Shown piece after piece: positions 1 to 5,767 of a stretch of 13,987 nt of DNA; position 1 is the first letter of the stretch; each line of letters starts with the position of its first letter. The notes beneath the pieces are model-generated. The model made no database searches, was not told the origin of the DNA, and saw nothing but the letters and a program-made list of their open reading frames with translations. A program made the translations under genes and the position numbers. Origin of the DNA: Thermoplasmata archaeon (GTDB lineage: Archaea; Thermoplasmatota; Thermoplasmata; Lutacidiplasmatales; UBA184); the NCBI GenBank assembly GCA_030038885.1, contig JASHQY010000070.1, forward strand, positions 1 through 13,987. Direction: 5' to 3'.

Positions 1-1277
1 CGGCTCATCAGGTAGAAGATCTGCTCCTCCCCGATCTTGCCGACGACCGCCTCGTGGGTGATCGTCGCGTCCTCCTCGTGGATCTCGTTGTACGGGTAGG
101 TGTCCGACCGGCCGGTCGCGTCGGGCAGGAGCGCGTCGCACCGGACCGCCGCCTTGACGCCGGTCGCGCCGGGCGCGACGTGGAGGAGGCCGCGGTAGCT
201 CGTCTGGCCGCCGCGGATCGCGATCGACTTCGAGATGATCTTGCTCGAGGTGTCCGGCGCCGAGTGGACGGCCTTGGCCCCCGAATCGATGATCTGGCCC
301 TCGCTCGCGAACGCGACCGAGAGGATGTCGGCCCGCGCGCCGCGGCCGCGCAGGTAGACCGACGGATACTTCATCGTGATCTTCGAGCCCATGTTCCCGT
401 CGACCCACTCGACCAGCGCGTTCTCGTAGGCCACCGCGCGCTTCGTGACGAGGTTGTAGACGTTCTTCGACCAGTTCTGGACGGTCGTGTAGCGGACCTT
501 CGCGTAGGGCTCGGCGACGACCTCGACGACCGCCGCGTGGAGCGAGTCGGTCGAGTAGACCGGCGCCGTGCACCCCTCGACGTAGTGGACCTTCGCGCCC
601 TTGTCGGCGATGATCAGCGTCCGCTCGAACTGCCCGACGTTCCGGGCGTTGATGCGGAAGTACGCCTGGAGCGGAATCCCGGCGTCGACCCCGGGCGGGA
701 CGTAGACGAAGCTGCCGCCGGACCACACCGCGCTGTTGAGCGCGGAGAACTTGTTGTCGTTGTACGGAACGATCTTGCCGAAGTACTTCCGGACGATGTC
801 GGGGTACTCCTTCACCGCGGTGTCCGTGTCGGTGAAGATGACCCCCTTCGCGGCGAGGTCCTCCCGGATCTTGTGGTAGACCGTGCCGCTGTCGTACTGC
901 GCGCCGACCCCGCCGAAGAACTCGCGCTCCGCCTTCGGGATCCCGAGCTTGTCGAACGTGTTCTTGATGTCCGCCGGAAGGTCGTCCCAGCTCTTCTTGG
1001 TCTCCCCTTCCAGCATCGGGTTCGCGTAGTACGTGTACCCGTCGAAGTCGATCTCGTCGAGGCTCGGGCCCCAGTCCGGCATCGGGCGCTGAACGAAGTG
1101 GTCGTACGCGCGCAGGCGGTACTCGAGCATCCAGTCCGGCTCGCTCTTGAACTTCGAGATCTGCTCGACGACCTCGCGCGAAAGGCCCTTCGCGATCCGC
1201 AGCCGGTAGGTCTCCGGATTCTTGAAGTCGTATCGCGTGTAGTCCAGCGGAGTGACTTCCTGAGCTGCCTGCGCCAT
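1..1277 (-). CDS. sufB: SufB, Fe-S cluster assembly scaffold (C-terminus cut by window edge)
   Basis: This encodes SufB, the scaffold of the SUF system, on which SufBC(D) builds Fe-S clusters from SufS-derived sulfur in the cytoplasm. Starting at ATG 1277, the minus strand reads 425 intact codons to the left edge and ends ...EEQIFYLMS. The family usually has about 470 residues, so some 40-50 are missing. Core landmarks are visible: EGCTAPVYS with C236, RCDALLP with C380, and THEA with H408/E409. From memory these match the E. coli SufB residues C254, C405 and H433/E434. The N-terminal FeoA-like CxxCxxxC type cluster motif is not seen. The start lies about 10 bases after the predicted start site of its own TATA box, with a weak GAGG five bases upstream. 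The gene follows sufC and sufS but is separated from them. sufD is not in the window and may lie beyond the edge. Confidence 0.96.
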   Translation of the reverse strand, partial: MAQAAQEVTPLDYTRYDFKNPETYRLRIAKGLSREVVEQISKFKSEPDWMLEYRLRAYDHFVQRPMPDWGPSLDEIDFDGYTYYANPMLEGETKKSWDDLPADIKNTFDKLGIPKAEREFFGGVGAQYDSGTVYHKIREDLAAKGVIFTDTDTAVKEYPDIVRKYFGKIVPYNDNKFSALNSAVWSGGSFVYVPPGVDAGIPLQAYFRINARNVGQFERTLIIADKGAKVHYVEGCTAPVYSTDSLHAAVVEVVAEPYAKVRYTTVQNWSKNVYNLVTKRAVAYENALVEWVDGNMGSKITMKYPSVYLRGRGARADILSVAFASEGQIIDSGAKAVHSAPDTSSKIISKSIAIRGGQTSYRGLLHVAPGATGVKAAVRCDALLPDATGRSDTYPYNEIHEEDATITHEAVVGKIGEEQIFYLMS

Positions 1278-1556
1278 AGAAGCCTCGGCCAATTCCAGCA
1301 CCCCGGCGTATTTAAATGAGAGGTCGCCGGTGGCGCGACACGCCGGTTTCAGGGCGGCAGGCGGGGGCGGAATCGCCAAGCTGTCGGTCGTGCCGCTACA
1401 CGGCGCCCGCGGTCGGCGAACGCGGGCGGGCGAGAGCGGGATCCGCTGAGGGCTCCCGCCGGACCGGCGCACCGCACCGCGCGCGTCGTTCGCCGGGCGG
1501 GGCGCTACCGGGAGTCTCGGCGGATACCGCCGCCCTCGGGACCGGTGACCCGCAGA
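1278..1556. other. sufS-sufB intergenic gap, GC-rich, hairpin-prone
   Basis: This 279-base stretch between the sufS stop and the sufB start shows no convincing gene. The open frames crossing it are arginine/proline-rich shadows. No tRNA signature (TPsiC arm or acceptor pairing) was found on either strand. Three perfect short stems occur: CGGCGG-ATA-CCGCCG at 1518-1532, CGCCCGC/GCGGGCG at 1404-1410 and 1422-1428, and GCGGGA/TCCCGC at 1436-1441 and 1454-1459. None has a T-run after it, so they are not good archaeal terminators, and short stems are expected at this GC content. The 1518-1532 hairpin starts about 25 bases after the sufS stop and might mark or protect a transcript end. Confidence 0.5.
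1309..1316 (-). promoter_or_regulatory. TATA box of sufB
   Basis: On the minus strand the sequence is TTTAAATA, a close match to the archaeal TATA consensus in otherwise GC-rich DNA. Its centre is about 35 bases before ATG 1277, so a start about 25 bases downstream would leave a leader of roughly 10 bases. This implies that sufB can be transcribed independently of sufC-sufS. Confidence 0.7.
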
Positions 1557-2783
1557 TCATGCGAACACCCTCGCGACCTTCTCCAGCCCGTCGTAGAGGC
1601 GGTCGATGTCTGCCGTGTCGTTGTAGATGTACGGACTCGAGCGGGTGAGCGCGGGGACCTCGAGCCGCTCCATGAGCGGTTGGCAGCAGTGGTGCCCCGC
1701 CCGGACCGCGACGCCCTCCGCGTCGAGGATCGTCGCCACGTCGTGCGGATGGACCCCCTGGAACGCAAAGGCCTGGATGCCCTGCCGGTCGCGGGCATCG
1801 CGAGGGCCATAGATCCGGAGCCGGTCGCCGAACCGGTCGCGCGCCTGGCGCGACGAGTACTCGAGCAGCGAGCGCTCGTGCGCCTCGATCTCGTCCCATC
1901 CGAGGTGCTCCAGGTAGTCGAGCGCGGTCGCGAGCGCGACCGCGCCCGCGACGTTCGGCGTGCCGGCCTCGAAGCGCGCGGGCGGTTCCCGGTACTCGAC
2001 TCGGTCCTGGTGGACCTCCCGGATCATCTCGCCTCCCCCGGCAGCGGGCGGCATCTTCTCGAGCACGTCCTGCCGGCCCCAGAGGACGCCGATCCCCATC
2101 GGGCCGAGCATCTTGTGGCCGGAGAACGCGAGGAGGTCCGCCCCGAGGGCCTCGACGTCGATCGGGCGGTGGGGGGCCGATTGGGCCGCATCGACCACCA
2201 CCAGCGCCCCGACCGCGTGCGCCCGGTCGGCGATCTCCCGCACCGGGTTCACCGTGCCGAGGACGTTCGAAGCGTGGCTCACCGTGACGACGCGGGGCCG
2301 GAGGGCGAGGACCCGATCGAGGTCGTCCCGGCGCAGTCGGCCCTCGGCGTCGATGTCGACGAAGTCGAGCTCGATCCCGCGCGTCGCGCGGAGCATCTGC
2401 CAGGGAACGATGTTCGAGTGATGCTCCATGACGGTCGTCGCGACGTGGTCGCCACGTCGGAGGACCGACTGCCCGAGGCTCGTCGCGACGACGTTCAGCG
2501 CCTCGGTCGTCCCGCGCACAAAGACGATCTCGGAAGGGTCGTGCGCATGGACGAACCGTGCGACGCGCTCCCGGGCTCCCTCGTACGCCTCGGTGGCCTC
2601 GACGCTCAGCGCGTAGACCCCGCGGTGCACGTTCGCGTTGCGCTCCGCGTAGAACCGCGCCTCCGACTCGACGACGGCCGTCGGCTTCTGCGAGGTCGCC
2701 GCCGAATCGAGGTAGACCAGCGGACGGCCCTGAAAGCTGCGGCGCAGGATCGGGAAGTCGTTCCGGACCCGCTCGACGTCCAT
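1557..2783 (-). CDS. sufS: SufS-type cysteine desulfurase
   Basis: This is a PLP-dependent class V aminotransferase-fold desulfurase of 408 residues, the normal SufS length. It removes sulfur from L-cysteine as an enzyme persulfide for SufB and leaves alanine. The PLP lysine is K224 in SGHKMLGP. The cofactor-stacking histidine lies in MEHHSN (H121/H122), and the PLP aspartate and glutamine are D198 and Q201 in VDAAQ. The active-site loop RAGHHCCQPLM holds the persulfide cysteine, C366 by alignment with RTGHHC of E. coli SufS, followed by a second cysteine, C367. The fold continues to the usual C-terminal helix (DIDRLYDGLEKV). ATG 2783 lies 31 bases after the sufC stop, so the two are probably cotranscribed. 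No SufE or SufU partner is seen in the window. The divergent operon makes its substrate, cysteine. Confidence 0.96.
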   Translation of the reverse strand: MDVERVRNDFPILRRSFQGRPLVYLDSAATSQKPTAVVESEARFYAERNANVHRGVYALSVEATEAYEGARERVARFVHAHDPSEIVFVRGTTEALNVVATSLGQSVLRRGDHVATTVMEHHSNIVPWQMLRATRGIELDFVDIDAEGRLRRDDLDRVLALRPRVVTVSHASNVLGTVNPVREIADRAHAVGALVVVDAAQSAPHRPIDVEALGADLLAFSGHKMLGPMGIGVLWGRQDVLEKMPPAAGGGEMIREVHQDRVEYREPPARFEAGTPNVAGAVALATALDYLEHLGWDEIEAHERSLLEYSSRQARDRFGDRLRIYGPRDARDRQGIQAFAFQGVHPHDVATILDAEGVAVRAGHHCCQPLMERLEVPALTRSSPYIYNDTADIDRLYDGLEKVARVFA

Positions 2784-2814
2784 GGCTCACGGGTCGCGCG
2801 CGGGAGTTCGGCCC

Positions 2815-3591
2815 TTACGACGTGTCCGCCGGAAGGCCGAACTTCACGAAGTCGTACCCCTTCGACTCGAGTTCATCGGCGAGCTCGCGGCCGCCCGACA
2901 GCGCGACGCGGCCGTCCACCAGGACGTGGACGCTGTCCGGCTTCACGAACTGGAGGATCCGCTGGTAGTGCGTGATGATCAGGATGCCGATCCCCGGGCC
3001 CCGGAGCTTGGCCACGGTGTTCCCGACCGAGCGGACCGCGTCGATGTCGAGACCCGAGTCCGGCTCGTCGAGGATCGCGAACAGCGGCGAGAGGGTCGCC
3101 ATCTGCAGCACCTCGTTCCGCTTCTTCTCCCCGCCCGAGAACCCCTCGTTCAGCGAGCGCTTCAGGAGCGCCTCGTCCATCTCGAGGTAACCGAGGTGGG
3201 TCTTCATGTCGCGGTCGAACGTCGCGACGTCGGCCGTCTGGGTCGTGCGGCGCGCCATGTACGCCGTCCAGAGGAACTTCGAGAGCGAGAGCCCGGCGAC
3301 CTCCTGAGGGTACTGGAACCCCAGGAAGAGGCCGGCGCGCGAGCGCTGGTCGACCGGCATCTTGAGCAGGTCCTTGCCGTCGAGCAGCGCGGTGCCCCGG
3401 GTCACCTTGTACTTCGGGTGGCCCATCAGCGCGTAGGCCAGCGTGCTCTTCCCCGAGCCGTTCGGGCCCATCATCGCGGTCAGCTCGCCGGTCTTCATCG
3501 AGAAGTTGACCCCCTTCAGGATCTCCTTCCCGCCGACCTCGGCGTGCAGGTTTTCTACCACCAGGGAATGCTGTACCGTACCCGCGGCCAT
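2815..3591 (-). CDS. sufC: SufC, ATPase of the SUF Fe-S assembly complex
   Basis: SufC is the soluble ABC-type ATPase that drives conformational change in SufBC(D) during cluster assembly; it is not a transporter subunit. The protein has 258 residues, typical for the family. Visible motifs are Walker A GPNGSGKST (42-50), Q-loop GFQYPQEVAG (Q93), the SufC-type signature FSGGEKKRNE (151-160), Walker B FAILDEPDSGLD with E176, and the H-loop ITHYQR (H208). FSGGEKKR together with DEPDSGLD separates SufC from ordinary ABC importers and exporters. ATG 3591 is supported by a TATA box at 3622-3630, giving a leader of about 10 bases. It is the first gene of the minus-strand suf cluster and is divergent from a SufR-like regulator. 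Three TACCGT repeats cover its promoter and codons 5-6. Confidence 0.97.
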   Translation of the reverse strand: MAAGTVQHSLVVENLHAEVGGKEILKGVNFSMKTGELTAMMGPNGSGKSTLAYALMGHPKYKVTRGTALLDGKDLLKMPVDQRSRAGLFLGFQYPQEVAGLSLSKFLWTAYMARRTTQTADVATFDRDMKTHLGYLEMDEALLKRSLNEGFSGGEKKRNEVLQMATLSPLFAILDEPDSGLDIDAVRSVGNTVAKLRGPGIGILIITHYQRILQFVKPDSVHVLVDGRVALSGGRELADELESKGYDFVKFGLPADTS

Positions 3592-3622
3592 GAACTACCG
3601 TCAGAGTACGAGCCGATACCGT
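3574..3622. repeat. Three TACCGT direct repeats at two-turn spacing, candidate operator
   Basis: TACCGT occurs at 3574-3579, 3596-3601 and 3617-3622, all in the same orientation. The starts are 22 and 21 bp apart, close to two helical turns, so all three would lie on one face of the DNA. The third copy touches the downstream edge of the sufC TATA box. The second covers the predicted sufC start site. The first falls in sufC codons 5-6. A protein bound here would block sufC transcription. The divergent SufR-like regulator is the obvious candidate, but that link is inferred from position only. Confidence 0.55.
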
Positions 3623-3630
3623 TATTTAAG
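3622..3630 (-). promoter_or_regulatory. TATA box of the sufC-sufS transcript
   Basis: The minus strand reads CTTAAATAA here. Its centre is about 35 bases before ATG 3591 and predicts a start near 3601. The complementary strand (TTATTTAAG) is also TATA-like. It could instead serve the divergent regulator gene, with a leader of about 40 bases. Confidence 0.65.
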
Positions 3631-3640
3631 CATGGCGTGG

Positions 3641-3650
3641 TGTGTAAATC
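3641..3650 (+). promoter_or_regulatory. Possible TATA box of the regulator-cysteine operon
   Basis: The AT-rich patch TGTGTAAATC is the closest TATA-like sequence before ATG 3694 on the plus strand and would give a leader of about 20-25 bases. It is a weaker match than the element at 3622-3630, so the choice between them is open. Confidence 0.35.
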
Positions 3651-3655
3651 CCGAA

Positions 3656-3671
3656 GGGGCCGGGAGGCCCC
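3656..3671 (+). other. GGGGCC-GGGA-GGCCCC hairpin ahead of the regulator gene
   Basis: A perfect 6-bp GC stem with a 4-base loop lies 22 bases before ATG 3694. It would fall at the start of, or within, the leader of the cysteine operon. It may be a protein site or an RNA hairpin affecting translation. At this GC content it could also be chance. Confidence 0.3.
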
Positions 3672-3693
3672 TGCCGACGCGGAACCGACAGCC

Positions 3694-4341
3694 ATGAACG
3701 CGATGGAGAGCGGCACGCTCGAGGGCACTCGGGGTCGGATCCTCGAGGAGCTCGCGACGGCTCCGAGGACCGCGCGCGATCTCGCGAAGAAGCTCGGGAT
3801 CCAGGAGAGCGCGGCGCGGGGCCACCTCGACCGCATGGAGGAGCGGGGGCTCGTCACGCCGTCGTTCCGCAAGGAGGGCGTCGGCCGCCCGCGCAAGCGC
3901 TACCTCCTCACCTCCCAGGGCCAGGACCTCTTTCCGAAGAAGTACGACCTGATCCTCGACGCCGTCGTCGACGAGCTGCTCGCCCGAGAGGGGGAGGGGT
4001 TCGTCAGCGCGCTCTTCGCCGAATCCGCCCGACGGATGGCGCGCGTCGTGGCGAAGGAGATCCCGAGGGGTGGCACGACCGACGAGAGGGCCCGTCACCT
4101 GGTCACCGCGCTGAACAACCTCGGCTTCCGGTGCTCGATCGAGAAGACCGCCGACGGGCATCTACGGGTCGTGCGCACGAACTGCATCTTCCGCCACAGC
4201 GCGCTCACGCATCCCTACCTCCTCTGCGACGTCTTCGACAAGAACCTCACCGAGGCGCTCCTCGGCGAGGTCGGGGTGGACCTCGAGGACTCGATCGGCC
4301 GCGGGGGGCTGCGGTGTACTCATCTGATCCAGCTCCGATAG
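3694..4341 (+). CDS. SufR-like winged-helix transcriptional regulator with candidate Fe-S ligands
   Basis: This is a 215-residue DNA-binding protein resembling the SufR/COG2345 group, which represses suf genes and senses cluster status. The N-terminal winged helix (about 10-75) includes RTARDLAKKLGIQESAARGH as the helix-turn-helix, and a wing with GVGRPRKRYLLT. The C-terminal half has RTNCIFRHSALTHPYLLC and GGLRC. These place C164, C178 and C208 where SufR-family proteins carry cluster ligands; a fourth cysteine, C147, lies nearby. The open frame continues far upstream without a stop, but homology begins near ATG 3694, the first sensible start after the promoter. It is divergent from sufC and heads the cysteine operon, overlapping the next gene by 28 bases. 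Autoregulation and repression of suf are inferred. No function beyond the family has been shown for this protein. Confidence 0.88.
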   Translation: MNAMESGTLEGTRGRILEELATAPRTARDLAKKLGIQESAARGHLDRMEERGLVTPSFRKEGVGRPRKRYLLTSQGQDLFPKKYDLILDAVVDELLAREGEGFVSALFAESARRMARVVAKEIPRGGTTDERARHLVTALNNLGFRCSIEKTADGHLRVVRTNCIFRHSALTHPYLLCDVFDKNLTEALLGEVGVDLEDSIGRGGLRCTHLIQLR

Positions 4342-5282
4342 CCCGCTCGGTCGGGCCGCTTCGGGATTCGGACCGGCCCGCGGCGACCGACGATCCGCTG
4401 CTCGCGGCGATCGGCCACACTCCGCTCCTCCCGCTGCGGCGCCTCGCGGACGACGCGGGCGGCCGCTTCGAGCTCTGGGCGAAGGCGGAGTTCCTGAACC
4501 CCTCGGGTTCGGTGAAGGACCGCGCGGCGCTCGAGATCGTGCGCTTCGAGCTCGCGCGCGGCGCGCTCGGGGGCGGCCGCGTGCTGCTCGACGCCTCGAG
4601 CGGGAACACGGCGGTCGCCTACGCGACGCTCGGCGCCCGGCTGGGGTTCGCGGTCGAGCTCTGCGTCCCGCGGAACGCGAGCCCCGAGCGGGCCGCCCGG
4701 ATCCGGGCGCTCGGGGCCGACGTGGTCCTCACGGACCCCGCGGACGGGACCGACGGCGCCCAGCGCGAGGCCAAGCGACGCGTGGCGGAGCGTCCCGACC
4801 GCTACTGCTACCCCGACCAGTACAACCATCCCGCCAATCCCCTCGCCCACTACCGGCATACCGGACCCGAGATCTGGAAGCAGAGCGCGGGTCGGGCCAC
4901 GCACTTCGTCGCGGGCGTCGGCACCGGTGGGACGATCTCGGGCACCGGCCGGTTCCTGAAGGAGCAGCGGGCCGGCCTCGAGGTCGTCGGGGTCGAACCC
5001 GCCGGCCCGCTGCACGGGATCGAGGGGCTGAAGCACCTGCCGAGCGCGCTGCGGCCCGGGACGTACGACGGCGCGGTGGTCGACCGGACCGTTCGGGTCG
5101 AGACCGAGGCCGCGGAGGAGACGCAGCGACAGCTCGCGCTTCGCGAGGGCCTCTCGGTCGGGGTCTCGTCCGGCGCCGCGGTCCTCGCGGCGCTCGAGGT
5201 CGGCCGGTCCCACCCCGGGTCGGTCGTGATCACGCTCCTGCCGGACGGCAACCGGCAGGTCCCCGCGGGGGATCGGCGATGA
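4314..5282 (+). CDS. cysM: PLP-dependent cysteine synthase, CysM type
   Basis: This fold-type II PLP enzyme makes cysteine by replacing the beta-substituent of O-acetylserine or O-phosphoserine with sulfur. It has 322 residues from GTG 4314. PLP lysine K68 lies in NPSGSVKDRA, the substrate loop is SSGNTAVAYA, the phosphate-binding loop is GVGTGGTISGTG (201-212), and GVSSGAA lies near 283-289. DQYNHPANPLAHY also fits the CysM/CBS-like branch. GTG 4314 is the only usable start between the upstream ATG at 4131, deep in the regulator gene, and the conserved region. It overlaps the regulator gene by 28 bases. The protein ends LLPDGNRQVPAGDRR, where relatives usually continue with an ERYL-type tail, so the C-terminus looks short or diverged. 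The neighbouring CysO-like carrier suggests a protein thiocarboxylate, rather than free sulfide, as sulfur donor. The acceptor substrate cannot be decided here. Confidence 0.93.
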   Translation: MYSSDPAPIARSVGPLRDSDRPAATDDPLLAAIGHTPLLPLRRLADDAGGRFELWAKAEFLNPSGSVKDRAALEIVRFELARGALGGGRVLLDASSGNTAVAYATLGARLGFAVELCVPRNASPERAARIRALGADVVLTDPADGTDGAQREAKRRVAERPDRYCYPDQYNHPANPLAHYRHTGPEIWKQSAGRATHFVAGVGTGGTISGTGRFLKEQRAGLEVVGVEPAGPLHGIEGLKHLPSALRPGTYDGAVVDRTVRVETEAAEETQRQLALREGLSVGVSSGAAVLAALEVGRSHPGSVVITLLPDGNRQVPAGDRR

Positions 5283-5767
5283 GAGGGGTCCGGCTGCCCG
5301 AGCCGCTGCGCGCGGAGATCCGCGCGCACGCCCGCGCCACCTACCCGGACGAGTGCTGCGGGTTCCTGATCGCGCTCCCGGACCCCGCGGGTCCGGACGG
5401 GCCGCGAACGATCGTCGCGGTGCAACGCGCGCCGAACGAGTTCGAGGGCGAGCGACGGCGGCGGTTCGTGATCCGGCCCGAGGAGCTGCGGGCGGCCGAG
5501 CGCGCGATCGAGAGCACGGAGCGGGTCGTCGCCGGCTTCTACCATTCGCACCCCGACCACCCCGCCCGGCCGTCCACGTTCGACGCGGAGCACGCCTGGC
5601 CGTGGTACACCTACGTGGTCGCCGCGGTCACCGCGACCGACGTGCCGGCCCTGCGAGCGTTCGAGCTCGACGCGGGGACCCGGGAGTTCCGCGAGGTGCC
5701 GCTGACCGCCTCCGTCCCGGCTGACCCGCGGGTTACGGAGAACCTAAGAGCGTCCGGGGCCCGGTGA
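5279..5767 (+). CDS. mec: Mec-like JAMM/MPN+ metallopeptidase
   Basis: This is a 162-residue zinc-dependent JAMM domain protein. All catalytic elements are present: E25 in PDECCGFL, then H89-S-H91-P, S99 and D102 in HSHPDHPARPSTFD. RRFVIRPEEL before the metal site resembles mycobacterial Mec. Mec releases cysteine from the CysO-cysteine adduct made by CysM. Related JAMM enzymes such as QbsD in the quinolobactin pathway instead trim residues after the Gly-Gly of a ThiS-like carrier. Either job is plausible here, because the next gene carries a CysO domain with Gly-Gly inside the chain. ATG overlaps the cysM stop as ATGA and the stop overlaps the next start as GTGA, which points to translational coupling. 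No signal peptide or membrane segment is seen. Confidence 0.93.
   Translation: MRGVRLPEPLRAEIRAHARATYPDECCGFLIALPDPAGPDGPRTIVAVQRAPNEFEGERRRRFVIRPEELRAAERAIESTERVVAGFYHSHPDHPARPSTFDAEHAWPWYTYVVAAVTATDVPALRAFELDAGTREFREVPLTASVPADPRVTENLRASGAR

Noticed and set aside
54..1319. Long plus-strand open frame of about 420 codons over sufB
   Set aside because: It is the antisense shadow of sufB. Its product is almost all Arg, Asp, Val and Leu with no domain, and it runs through the sufB promoter.
1404..1532. Stem-loops after sufS as an intrinsic terminator, or as a tRNA or small RNA
   Set aside because: No T-run follows the stems in either direction, no tRNA consensus arm is present, and stems this short are common by chance at this GC content.
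1396..2790. Minus-strand frame of 464 codons overlapping sufS
   Set aside because: It is an Arg/Gly/Pro-rich frame offset from sufS, which has clear family motifs across the same bases.
2782..3693. N-terminal extension of the regulator frame back over sufC
   Set aside because: The extension is the antisense of sufC and crosses both promoters. Regulator homology begins just after ATG 3694.
4131..4313. Upstream extension of the cysteine synthase to an ATG inside the regulator gene
   Set aside because: The residues are Arg-rich shadow sequence with no counterpart in cysteine synthases; GTG 4314 fits the family and normal overlap.
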